NCBI RefSeq assembly: GCF_018873765.1
Contig: NC_057926.1
Span: 46,057,043 to 46,121,042, forward strand
Reading direction: 5' to 3'
DNA: 64,000 bases
Origin: Telopea speciosissima
Taxonomy: Eukaryota > Streptophyta > Magnoliopsida > Proteales > Proteaceae
A program made the translations under genes and the position numbers. Below, one piece after another: positions 23,580 to 34,638 of the stretch (position 1 is its first letter; every line of letters begins with the position of its first letter). Under the pieces are notes generated by a model, which worked only from the letters and a program-made list of their open reading frames with translations, was not told the DNA's origin and did not search any database.

Positions 23580-23702
23580 TGTTAAGATTTTGGGTAAGCT
23601 GAGAGAAGTTTGACTGTTGCAGGTTTAGGTGCAGATGAAGGAGAGGGGCTCTTGGTTGGTTAGCCAATTTGTTTGTTGCAGGTGAGGAACTATAGAAGAT
23701 TT

Positions 23703-25389
23703 TTTTTGAGTAAATTATTCCCCCCTCCCCTCGATTATGCTCTAATGACAAACCCCTCCACTGGGTTTTGAGTAATGATTCTCCCCTCCTCTACATTCCC
23801 TAGATTCTATTAACGGTACCCTTTCTGTTAAGTGATGACATCATCCTAAATATATTCAATAAAACCCTAAAATGCCCATCTATTTGTGATATTCTAATAA
23901 TACCCTCTAACCATATCAAAACTTTAAAAACATCTCTAGGAAAGTCGCCGCCACCACGGCTATATCCACCACTTTCACTTCCGTAGCCACCTCCACCGCC
24001 GCCACCATGAAAGAACCTTGCATAGGGTTAAGAAACTTCGACGTTGTTAATGAGAATGCCAACATCCAGACCTTCAATGGCTTCCCGAATCTGACGTACG
24101 TATCTCCTCGGAAAAGTCACCGGAGAAATAAACCACCACATTCTTGATCTGGGTGTTCGCAACGAAGAAGAATTATGGTGAATTTGGACAAACAGAAGAG
24201 ACCTAGAAAAGATAAGAAAGAAGAAGGGATTAAGATCGTCTGAGTTGAGGTGAAGTGAAGTGAGGAAGATGGGTTTCGTTTTTGGGAGTCTTGGAAAGGG
24301 AGTGGGTCACGGTGATGAGGTGAAGTGAGGAAGATAGTTTAGGTCACTTCAATCACCCTACTTTAGGTTACTCCAATATCATAACTCTCTCTCTCTTCCT
24401 TCGCAACCAGCTATTGAATTGCCTCTTTAATCAAGGATTCCGCTTATATATAATTTTCAGGTTTCTGTTTGATATTCCACAAGTCTACTTCAAGGCTACT
24501 TCTTCAATTCTGATTTTTCTGAATCTGGTTTCAGTTAATGCTTTAATTGCACATATTATTGTTTAATCACTAGATCATACCATTATTAGTTCATTGTTTT
24601 GAGCCCTTAAATCACTGCTACAAATTTCTGTTTTCCATCTGGGTTTTCAAGTTTCCTAACTCCAACAGGAAATCTCAATATGTCTCAAATCAGCCACTGT
24701 ATTGTAATCAAATTTTACTCTCATATTATCCCTGTTAATTAGACCGTATCGACCAGGTTCTGCCCCAACCAGATTTGTTCCGACTATCAACTTTCTCTAA
24801 TCTGGTTCTAATTCCTAACCCTGTGGTTCAGGAATTCTTCTATGCTGCACTATGAAAGAGAATTCCAACTATAAAGACTACAGAGTGATCTGCAATTGAG
24901 GATTAAATAAGATAAAAAAGAAGGCCCTATAAAGAATCTAATCTGGGTTTGTTCGAATTAGCTAGGATTTGTTGAGATTAGTAAAGATTTGACAAGAAAT
25001 AGAGACTGATAACATAAAATCCTCAATGGACATCTGAAAGTAGGAAGAGGAGAGACGATGAGTTATGGATCGGTAGCGTTCCTTTTAAATGGATAGGGAT
25101 GATCAATTTATAATGAAAAGTGATTTTATATTTTTTATTTTTGAATCAACCAATTGGGGGCGGAGGTGCAGGCGGAGTTGCAAGAGGAAGAAGAAGAAGG
25201 GGTCAGAGGGTAATATAGTCTTTTTATAACACTTAACAGTCCTTTTTAACGGAATGGGTACAGTTGATAGAATCTAAGGAATACAAGGGCAAGGAGAGTC
25301 ATTACCCAAAACCAAGAGGAGGGGTTTGTCATTAGAGCATAATCGAAGGGAGGGGGGAGTAATTTACTTTTTTTTTTTTTTGTGGTAAA
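23703..25389. mobile_element. Pack-MULE-like element carrying KCR and glycine-rich gene pieces
   Basis: Terminal inverted repeats of roughly 180 bp start GTAAATTA(T/C)TCCCCCCTCCC at the left (about 23709) and run to 25368 on the right. They share TCGATTATGCTCTAATGACA and ATTCTAT(T/C)AAC. The element is bracketed by a 19-bp direct repeat beginning GAGGAACTATAGAAG at 23684-23702 and 25390-25408, longer than the usual 9-bp MULE duplication. Inside, on the minus strand, are pieces of two host genes (see the separate entry). No transposase is present. Confidence 0.75.
23940..24165 (-). pseudogene. Captured KCR (beta-ketoacyl reductase) piece joined to a glycine-rich piece
   Basis: Read on the minus strand, 24165-24008 gives TQIKNVVVYFSGDF and, after a change of frame, IREAIEGLDVGILINNVEVS then PYARFFH. 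These match the 3-ketoacyl-CoA reductase (KCR1, fatty-acid elongase) motif order around its NNVGVSYPYARFFHE segment. The junction at about 24008 runs straight into GGGGGGGYGSESGGYSRGGGDF, typical of the tail of a glycine-rich RNA-binding protein. A stop codon replaces the Tyr after VS, so no KCR function is possible. Both pieces lie in the same orientation. Confidence 0.65.
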
Positions 25390-25409
25390 GAGGAACTATA
25401 GAAGATTTC

Positions 25410-27099
25410 AGGCCTTTAAGAGAAGTAGGACAAGAGTTTCTGTGAAATGACAGAAATGTGCCCTTCTGTTTGGTAAACCAGCTGAGGTGGCACACCGCCC
25501 CTTCGCACGGAGACAAGGGCACGTGAAATAACCACCGCACCACTGATCATTTTCAGGGTTTTGGGGGTCCGATAGTCATTTCTTGTGCCCCTACGTTAGA
25601 ATGCAGGACTGTAGGAGTGGTGTGCGCTGCGTGACCCGGTGGCGATCTCTTTCCCTTATTATGATGTTTTTTTTTTTTTTGTTGGTATGACCCCTTTAAT
25701 TGTTTTGCATAAGAGGAGTGTAATGATATAATCTCTTTCGGCCAAGAGTTATCAGTGGAGTGTGGCCCTTGCAGGGAGTGCATGTGGCTGCATTAATGAG
25801 ATCATTGCCGCCTTTCATGTGGGGTGGGGCAGTCATTTGCCTCCTCTGTCCAAGTGTGGTGCACCCTCCTCTCTCTCTCTCTCTCTTTATTGTCGTTAGA
25901 TATTACTTTGCTGTCCTTCAATGTATGAAATAGTTTCATTGATGAGCTTCTTTATGCTGTTTGTTCATGATCTCTCATTTCTTTAAAAAACTTAAGGGGC
26001 CTTTTTTAATATTTAAGCCCTGGGGTCATGGTTTTAGAAATTGATATCGGGTCGGCGGATTGGTACCAATATCTAATCTTGGCTGATCTGATACATAACC
26101 ATTGTATCGGATCAAGGGTAAGAGGTAATTAAAAATTGATTTTTATTGAAAATCAGGGGTAAATCTATCCAATTTGGATCGTTATAGGCTGACTCAGATC
26201 GGCATCAGATCAGTATCGGCTGAGACTGATGACATGAGAATTGATTATTCCTCTATCCAATGGCTGAAATTTGTATGAAAACCTTTCAGCAAAACTTAAA
26301 AACAGAAATTTCAATGAGCCCCTTAACTTCACCTATACATACTGAAACTCCCCTATAGAGTATATATCTTCTGTCATCATCAGAAAAGCAAACTTTCAGT
26401 CTACATGAGGGGCAATATATGTATTAGATAATTAATCTTCTTCATAGTTAGTAAATGTAGATACAAAAAATGATGATATGTATATGGGACATAAAAGAGG
26501 CGCAAGGGTGTCGCTCACAATATTCCAAAGTATACATATTTATACAACCCTAAATGCATTTGTTTCGTGTTGCAGTTTCGTTAGACTTTAATTTTGTAGA
26601 TATGTTGTCCACATCATTCTCGACTTAAAACATTAAATTTTTTTTAAAAAAAAAGGAAATTAGTAGTTGGTTTTAGTTGAGATTTGGATACTTGAGGAAA
26701 AAAGAAATACTTGATGAACCATATCATTGTATTTAATTTCAGAATTTGACATCTAGATGGTCCAAATTTTCTCCTATGTATCCAATAGATAGAATTGCCA
26801 TGTACCTTTCATAATTTAATATTTGAAAATTTACAAGAAAAAGTCCCTTAAATAATAAACCATCATTGATAACTTGATATAGGCCATGAAATTCGTATAT
26901 AGATGGGCCAAGGAGTGCACTATTTGTTCAATAGTCAGATTGATCGAAATAGACCTTTCTATTGCTGAAAAAGAAAGTTGTGAAAATAAACTTGTTCTAC
27001 CAAGTAACCAATAGATTATATTAAGTTGATGTATACATATAAGCCAGATAAAAACTTGATACATTTATTTGTGTGTAAATTGACTTAATTAAAACAACG
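25410..27099. other. Gene-free stretch with MITE debris
   Basis: GC-rich MITE remnants lie at about 25480-25640 (GGCACACCGCCCC... GGTGTGCGCTGCGTGACC) and 25740-25870. The GATCGGTATCG-family copy 2 lies at 26035-26235. The remainder (26240-27099) is AT-rich with nothing recognised. Confidence 0.5.
26035..26235. repeat. Dispersed repeat, GATCGGTATCG family, copy 2
   Basis: Motifs GATATCGGGTCGGCGG, TTGGTACCAATATC, TGTATCGGATCAAGGGTAA and CAGATCGGCATCAGATC are arranged as in the copies at 3970-4190 and 40935-41185, with an AATTGATTTTTATTGAAAATC core. Confidence 0.55.
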
Positions 27100-27714
27100 G
27101 AAAATTACATCCCCCTCCCTTGTACTTTGCCCTAATTATACGTTTCTCTCCTTGGTTTTCCTACCTTACATTTTGACCTCCGGTGTTAGCCTGCTATTAG
27201 ATATTACTTGAAAAAGACTATTTAACCCGTGTACTAAAACTACAGAAATTACCATTAGAAAAAAAAACCACAGAAATTAAATTACAATGCTACCATTTCC
27301 TTCATCTTCAACCTAAAACACCCGTAACAGAGGACACGAATCACAGGTCTTCATCTCCAGTGAGCTGTAAGGTATCTCCGGTGAAGGGATTTTCTGAAAA
27401 AAAGGGTTTTCTTCCCTGATCTGTGATACGATTCATGGTCATCCGTAGGCTATCCAAGGCGTTTGATGGCAGCCTTCTGGTCATCGGTCATTCATCGTCG
27501 TTTGCCGTCAATCTTGGGAGCCGGTGATCACTTGGTCTGGCCACCTCAAGCGATTTCAATTTAAAGCAGAACCCTAAACTGGATTTTCTGTTTTGTTGTT
27601 TTGGGAAAGAAGTGGGAATATTTCCAACCAAAGTGACAACCTGGGGATGATGGTTTGATGGATCAAGAGTGTTATTGGTGAATAAAGTCTGGTTTGACAG
27701 TGGTCAAGTATCTG

Positions 27715-27815
27715 GCGCATTTGGTAGCTAGTGGTGCATAAAGGCCCATTGCTATTAGGAGGTCTTGAGTTCAAGTCTCTTGATTCACATCTTACACCCT
27801 CCTACCTATCCAAAG
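27715..27815 (+). mobile_element. tRNA-related SINE-like copy inside the AP2-carrying element
   Basis: A-box-like GGTAGCTAGTGGTGC and B-box-like GGTCTTGAGTTCAAGTCTC are spaced as in tRNA-derived SINEs. A pyrimidine-rich segment follows, ending in an A-rich run. A similar box arrangement occurs at 44705-44800. No full-length consensus is known to me, so the family is unnamed. Confidence 0.45.
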
Positions 27816-28279
27816 GAAAAAAAAAGTCTAGTTGGACACCTTCGAAATTTCTCGTGAAGGTCTGTGACCTCCTTATACTCTTTTGCGCTTAGTTGGGCAA
27901 ATGTTGCTGGAAAATTCAACTCTTATGAAAGTTGGAAATTGTATGCTTAGGAGGGATTCTTTGTAATCTTTTTCTAGCAGCCCTGTGTTGTTTGTTTTGA
28001 CTTGAACAAAAATGCTAGGCTTTCTGGAATCATTTGGATCTATCCTCACATGGTGGTGAGGCTTCTTTATTTGGAGCATTTGATGATGTTCAGAGGATTT
28101 ATTTAGAGTGAAGTGACCTCTTTTCCAAGATAGCTGTTAATATGCAGATTTTGGGTATTTTTCTATCATATTGGGTTGTTATTGGATTTTTCCTCTTTCC
28201 TGGTCCCCTACCTCCTTCATCTGATCTTTGTGCTCTCATTTGCCCATCTGCGTCTTCTCCTCTTCCTCTGCTGCCTAAC

Positions 28280-28410
28280 CCATGAGGCAGGCTCATGCTC
28301 TGGCTGGACACCTCCGACACCGCCGAAGACGCTGCTGCGTTGGCCTATGATCGTGAGGCCTTCAGGCTAAGAGGAGAGAATTCTCGTCTCAACTCCTTCT
28401 CAGTCAATGG
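28280..28410 (+). pseudogene. Captured AP2/ERF DNA-binding-domain fragment
   Basis: The frame from about 28289 reads LMLWLDTSDTAEDAAALAYD then REAFRLRGENSRLN. This corresponds to the C-terminal half of an AP2/ERF domain (family pattern [22 protein letters not shown].LRG...LNF). The N-terminal half with the beta-sheet and the rest of the gene are absent. It lies within a long-TIR element and is best read as captured host sequence. Confidence 0.75.
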
Positions 28411-28744
28411 CAGCTGGTTTCATCGCCGGCGATATCCAGGTGCAGAGGAGGAAGACGAAGTGGGGGAGAAGAAGAAGAGAGAGAAACCCCCTTCTCTTCG
28501 TTTTTAATCAAAAGGGTATAATGGTATTCTTACAAGATCTCAAGGTCAGTTTTGGTATTTATCAAAAGGGAATAATGGTATTCTCACAAGGTCTCAGGGT
28601 TAGTTTTGCTATTAAAAAAAATATAAATACGACATACCACGACTTAACAAATGAAGGCTAACGGCAGGGGAGGTCTTATTAATTTTTTGAACACTACAGG
28701 GGAATCGTATGTAAGGTGGGAACCAAGGGTAGTAAAGTGTGTTA

Positions 28745-30404
28745 CATTAAGAAGGCACAAATAATATGATTACAAATTATTTGACCCCTTAAGAGTTGCC
28801 AATAGAAAATTTCTAACAGGGATTTAAGGCTTCAACCAATGTAAATGTTGAGTATTCTACACTACAACTAGTAACTTAACAAAATTTTGGGAGAGAGAAG
28901 GTTACTCGGTCATGTGGCCCTTGCTCCAACGCGAGGTCTAATGGGAGCGCACCCCAAGCAAGCATTCAATATGGGGGGCAAGGTGAACATTTCGCCACCC
29001 ATGTGTTTGGGAATAGGCTAGGGGCCGTGACCAAGCAGCTAGCTTTCTTTTTCCGTATAATTTTATGCAAAAAAGAACCTGATAGATAGCGTGGCCCTTG
29101 CACCCAAACACAGAGGGGCATGAAATGACCCCTCTATGAAAGGCGAAAATCCATCCCCTATTTATGCTTCCGTGCATGCTCTCATTGGCCCCTGTGCTGG
29201 CATAGGAATCACATTATCTTTCTTAATTTATATAGTCAACAATGTGCGTACAATTTGTGAGATAAATTAACTACAACATTATTGGAATTAACAGAGAATT
29301 AAAAAAATCAATACTATAGTGAATCACAATGTGCATGTGCACTTAAAGAGTTCAAGAGACTTAACTCGGCGATGTCGGTTGAGAAACGAGGGGCCCGCTT
29401 GATAACCTTACCAGGTGTTTCTGTTCTAGAACTGTGCTGGGAAACACCAAAACACTTTTTTGTTTCCCAGCACAGTTTTTTTCATTTTCTTTGCTGAGAA
29501 ACCATTTTTTACCCGCTTAGTAAACCTGTTCTGAAAACGTTTTCAGAAGACAATTGGAACACCATTGGTACTTGATAAAATCTGTTTTTGGGAACATAAT
29601 GTGACCAATTTTAATAATATTTGTCTTGAATAATGTACTTTAACCAATAAAGATTAAAATAAACATTGTAATTAAAAATTTTATGATCCAATAAAAGTTG
29701 TCATGAGATCCAAATGGGTCTAGAGCTAGTCCTTGTGGTAACGGTACTCCAAGCCAAATAATAGAAGTTGTCATTTATTATTATTAATATTGATAGCATT
29801 TAATTCAAAAGTTAGGGTTTTTCCATTTGAGCTAAAGACTCATCTATTTTAATGAAAGAAAAAATTGTTCTCGAGTTTTGTTGGAATCAAACCGCCATCT
29901 CATGGGTGTAATCCTACTTGTTCTTCCGTTTAACCTAAAGATTCACTTATTTTAATGACTGAGACAACAACCACATTAAAGAAACCTCCAATGCTCATAG
30001 TGAGTTCAATAATGAAGCTGCATATATTTTTGTACTTATAATTTAAGGTGGCTTGAGTACTCCAAAGGTATCGACAACATCTCTCATTATTCTGAGAGTA
30101 AATAGAAGGTGGGTGGGTATCTCATCCATTTCATTCCATTATATATATGTTGAAGGATAGGACCAGAGGCATAAGTGAGATCTCTACATAAGTCAATTCT
30201 AATGAAGACCAAATAGACACAAACCAGATACAGTTACATCCAAATCTAGTCTGATTAGATTGAATTTCACAAATCCCTCCATTTTTTGCACTTCTAGAGG
30301 TCTAAGTCACATTGAATGTTTTGAAACTGTCTTTCAGTCTAGAACAATGTTTTGGACTCCTAAGAAGGGATGATTTTTTTTTTTTTTTTTTTTTTTTAGG
30401 TAAC
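28745..30404. other. Gene-free stretch with MITE debris
   Basis: GC-rich MITE remnants lie at about 28900-29035 and 29080-29215 (GTGGCCCTTGC, GAGCGCACCCC, AGAGGGGCATGAAATGACCCC). A repeat with a short inverted core (AACTGTGCTGGGAAAC ... GTTTCCCAGCACAGTT) lies at 29425-29480. The rest is AT-rich with nothing recognised; a poly(T) run lies at 30374-30398. Confidence 0.5.
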
Positions 30405-30412
30405 CTAAGAAG

Positions 30413-30917
30413 TAGGGGTGCAAGTTTGGCCTTGTTGGCTCGAACCCGCCCTAAGCTCGAATAGGGTCTAGGCTGAGATATTTGGCCCTAAAGCGGGTCA
30501 GGCTGGAAATTTTTGGCCTTGAGTTAGGGTCTGGTGGCTAACTCGATCCTATTTTAATTTATACTATAAAATATATATCGTTATAATATATATTATAAAC
30601 TTTAAAAGTCATCCACATATTGTTATATAATATATTATATATAAAGATAATAAGTAATATAATTCATTTTATTATAATATTATATTATGTAAAATTGATA
30701 ATTTTCTACCCAACCCATTCTAGCTTATGCATTTCCTTCCCCCTCCGCATGATCGGGGTCAATCATGGTCAACCCGGCCCGACCCTGAGGGCGGGTCAAG
30801 GTTGAATTTTTCAGGTCTTGAGTTAGGGTCGGGTCGGGCCTGTGCCCAGCTAAGGGGACTCAGGGTTGAGCTAGGGTTCTATAAAGCCCGGCCCAACCTG
30901 ACCCTATCGCAACCCTA
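30413..30917. mobile_element. hAT-type MITE with TAGGG ends, 505 bp
   Basis: The ends are TAGGGGTGCA and (complemented) TAGGGTTGCGA. A perfect 8-bp target duplication, CTAAGAAG, lies at 30405-30412 and 30918-30925. The interior is AT-rich with GGTCGGGTCGGGC-type subterminal repeats and no transposase. It shares its end motif with 33216-33488 and 41262-41531. Confidence 0.9.
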
Positions 30918-30925
30918 CTAAGAAG

Positions 30926-32799
30926 AATTTGGATAGGCTTTAATATGATTTAAATCGATAAAATCTGTAATGGATCGATTGGAAAACTTTATGCTATGTT
31001 TTGAGTCATTGATCTTATATTTTGCTCAAATTTCATCAAATTTCTAACGAAATTGGGATTGGGACAATTTTAGTATCAGAACGAAGTTAAGAGGCAAATA
31101 TACTTCCTCACATCTCTTTTGTTTCATTCAATTTGGTAAATATCCATCAAACTATTGAATCAACATCATAAGTATATTGTTACTGTCCCTACTGGACAAT
31201 AATGATATGCTAATATTTTTCTACTATGATTTCAATTTCTTTGCTGGTTTCTTTCTGTTTATAATATCTCAAACATTTTTATTTTATCCACTAAATTTTT
31301 CTGGAGTTTTCTTTATTTTGTTTCTACTTATTTCTAATTTCTCTTCTTATATTTGAATATTTTGTAATTACTTTATTTGTCATATATTTGTCATTTTAAG
31401 TGATGCTGGACATCTTTTCTATCTCAAAGAAATAGGCTTACCATTTTTCTGTGTTTTTAACATTATCATAATTATTTCTAATTTTTTTTTGCAAATTTTA
31501 TATTTTATTATTTCATATATAAAGGCATCTTAGTAAACTAGGGTATCTTTTTTGCACAAATTTTCAAATATATTTTTTCTACGTTATTTACCATGAATTT
31601 TTTATTAATCATATTAGAATAATTTAATTCTCCCAATTGGTTTTTTTTTTTTTTTTTTTGCATGTTAGGTTAGATATAGCATATAAAGGTATTTTAGAAA
31701 TTTCACCCTCTATATTTTCCATCCAAAAATTTTAGATTTTTTTTTTATTTTTTATTTTACGATAGAATCATGTAGATTTGCGGTTATTTAGCATTCTAAT
31801 AACTTTTCCATGCATTCTTCCATTTTTTGTCATATTTAGGGTTGTTTTCTGTTTACCAAAAAAAAAGAAGGTTGTTTTCTATATTATGGCATTCTTGTAA
31901 ATATGTTTCTTCTAACCTTGGTTTACTGTGCAACGTATTAGTCTTAAGTAGGTTCTTTCTCCTTCTATGCAATTTTTTTTTCCTTTTTTCATTATTTAGT
32001 GATCAATTAACCGGGTGGGCAAAGGTGCCTAACACCTTCCTTGTTAAGCAACTGGCTCATGGTTAAACTAATCCATATTGCAATAATCTTTGGAGCCATA
32101 TTTGTGGCTCCTAGACCTTAATTTGGTGGCGACTTTCTCTTTGCTCCTTCTCTCTCGAGAGGATGATGTTGCCTTTCAAGAAACATACCGTCTTCTCACA
32201 CTCCCATTGCTTGTTTATATATCTATCATCTACTTTAATGTGTGTCACATTAGCATTTAATGAGATTCTCTAAAACTTTTAGTTTTATTTAATTTCTAAC
32301 CTCATTCTGTGGTTTTCGGATAAGATTTATTATCTAATGAAAGTTTAAACACTCATCCAAACTTCAATTTGACTGGTTCAATTTGAAGTAATCTGTTTCT
32401 AAAAAAGTAGCAATTTTTGGGTCCAGGGCTTTAATCCAGATTAGACTGCGTATGTTATGATTCTCCCTAGACCCCACAATAACGGAGCCTCGTGCACTGG
32501 ATACGTCTAGCTTTTTTTTAGACTTTAATTTAGGTAGCGACTCTTTCTCCCTTGTCTCCCGAGAAGAAGACCTACAATAGTACTTCTCTCCATTGTGAGA
32601 GAGCACTAAGTGAGCCTAAAAATCCCTTTCTCTTGTTAGGGAAAAGCTAAGCAGAGTGGCAAGGTATATGAATTCTTTACTGTATTAAGGGTATTGTTAC
32701 CACATAAAAGAATAATTCCATCTTTTTATAATTCATGTAGGGGTATTTTTGTTACATTTTCACTTGAAGGATGAAGCCGCATGTTACTAGTTTTCTAAA
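30926..32799. other. AT-rich gene-free stretch with retroelement-end-like and SINE pieces
   Basis: 30930-31980 is very AT-rich with no recognised exon. 31990-32180 and 32515-32600 share a motif (CCTTAATTTGGTGGCGACTTTCTC and its variant) resembling the 3'-end region of plant Ty3/gypsy elements (AACACCTTCC ... GGTGGCGACT); these are old, broken fragments. An Au SINE 3' fragment (AGACTGCGTATGTTATGATTC, CTAGACCCCACAATAACGG, GAGCCTCGTGCACTGGATACG) lies at about 32430-32518, between the two. Confidence 0.4.
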
Positions 32800-33154
32800 G
32801 GGTAAATTACACGTCACCCCCTGATTTTCAAACGAAACTTAGATCACCCCCTGGTTTTTGAAAAAACTCAAATCACCCCTTCTACAGTAACGGTGTTAGT
32901 CAGTTGTTAGTTATTGGTGTGAAAGAACTATTTTACCCTTATACTAAAACATTATAATTAAATTTACAATACTACCCTTCTTTCATCTTCAACATTGGTC
33001 AAGGGTAGTTTAGGGATTTAAATTTATTTAACTAGCTGACATCATCACTTAACAGCATAAAACTAACGATATAGACTAATTTGTCATATTCGGGTCTAAA
33101 CCAGGGGTGCTCTGAGTTTCGTTTGAAAACCAGGGGGTGATGTGTAATTTATCC
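32800..33154. mobile_element. Short MULE-type MITE, 355 bp
   Basis: The ends GGGTAAATTACACGTCACCCCC and (complemented) GGATAAATTACACATCACCCCC form long terminal inverted repeats that continue through CTGGTTTTCAAACGAAAC. A perfect 9-bp target duplication, TTTTCTAAA, lies at 32791-32799 and 33155-33163, as expected of Mutator-like elements. No coding capacity. Confidence 0.9.
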
Positions 33155-33215
33155 TTTTCTAAAAGCAATGAATTCTATTTATTGGAACATTTGATGTTAA
33201 TACTATCATTATTGA

Positions 33216-33488
33216 TAGGGGTGTAAATGAATAACTGAAATCCGTTTCTGTATCCGTGTCCGTATTCGTTTAGCACTATCCGAATCCATCCGAAAGCTAA
33301 ATGGATGCGGATACGGATAGGCTATAGCTATCCGAAAAGCTATATTTACATGTAAACGGATAAAATATCCGATCCGTATCCGTGTCCGTATCCGTTTAGC
33401 ATTATCCGAATCCGTCTGATAGCTAATCGGATGCGGATGCGGAGGATATAGAACTATCCAAGCCGAATCCGATCCGTTTACAGCCCTA
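33216..33488. mobile_element. hAT-type MITE, TATCCG family, copy 1
   Basis: The ends TAGGGGTGTAAA / TTTACAGCCCTA enclose dense tandem and inverted CCGTATCCGT / ACGGATAC motifs. The flanking octamers ATTATTGA (33208-33215) and CTTATTGA (33489-33496) match at 7 of 8. About 90% similar by eye to the copy in PAL intron 2 (41262-41531). Confidence 0.88.
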
Positions 33489-33496
33489 CTTATTGA

Positions 33497-34122
33497 TGGA
33501 GGTTTCTTTTAAGGATAAAGGTGGGGCTTTTGGTTTTCTCATCCTTAATCCTAACTGGAAGAGGTTAGCAACGATAGTGCTTTCGGCCAGAGATGCAGAG
33601 ACAATAACTATTATGAAAAGTTTGAAGTAGGCAAAAGAGCTTAGTCGGAAAACCAGGTTTTTCAACTTAACTCGCCTTTTTCAAAACCTCATGAATAGGG
33701 CAAGTCAAACCTAGACAAACGAGTCATGTTATTTTATTTTATTTTTTAATTTCATCATTCTTTTCTTTTGGATGGAGGCTATGATTGCTTTACAGGTGAG
33801 AAGAAAAAAAGGCATTAATATTCAAGATAACAAACAGAAATTCTAGGGTTTTGTGTAGTTACAGACCAAACTTATTGTCTATATACAACATATAGTTCAA
33901 TAAAAATAAGACTCAGTGAATTTCAATGATTTGGGCAAAATATCGAGTCAATAAAAACTCAGACTAACTTGGACTTGGTCTAATAATTTCTTAATCTGGG
34001 CAACTCTTCATAACTCCTAACCAGGTTTCATTTTTTGATTTTTTTTAACTCAATTCGGATGAATTAAAACCTAATTTTCCAACTATGGGCATGATCTCTG
34101 TAAATATTTAGTTGGGTTAATA
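33497..34122. other. Gene-free stretch
   Basis: AT-rich; no exon, RNA gene or named repeat recognised. Confidence 0.4.
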
Positions 34123-34131
34123 AAAAGATTA

Positions 34132-34607
34132 GGTTTTTTGACAAATGTCCCCTAAAAATGCCCATTTGTCCAAATGGCTCTTGCAATTTTTCTAATTGCA
34201 TACTCCTCCTACTTTCAAAACATTGTAGTACTTTGGTCCCTGTCGTTAATTTAGGATGTTAGATGTTAGTTTTAAAGAATCTAATGATCAAAATGCCCTT
34301 CTAATAATAACACACCAAAATTAAAGAATAAAATGATCAAAATGCCCTCATCTTTCCCAAATCGATTAGGGTTGAAACTGAAAAAAATTTCTCCAAATCG
34401 GTTAGGATTTGAACCCATCTAAAAAACAAAAGATCAGATGAACCAAAAGCTGTGCAACTGAAAATCCCCCAAGAAGCTGAACCGTCTATTTCCTGGTTCA
34501 TTATTCTGAATTCCGTTTAATGGGATCGTCCCCCAAGGAACCACTACAAGTCTTGTCTCTTTCCCTCTCTGCTTTCTATTCTGATTTCTGATGAAATTCT
34601 GAGTTAA

Positions 34608-34638
<31 letters not shown>

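Larger units (their letters stand above)
27100..28744. mobile_element. Long-TIR element carrying an AP2/ERF piece (Pack-MULE-like, decayed)
   Basis: The left end (AAAATTACATCC...CTTTGCCCTAATTATACG...CTTGGTTTTCCTACCTTACAT...GTGTTAGCC) and the right end, complemented (GTAACACACTTTACTACCCTTGGTTCCCACCTTACATACG...CCGTTAGCC), align imperfectly as terminal inverted repeats of about 100 bp. I found no clear target duplication. Inside are an AP2/ERF domain piece at 28280-28410 and a tRNA-like SINE at about 27715-27815. No transposase was seen. Confidence 0.6.
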
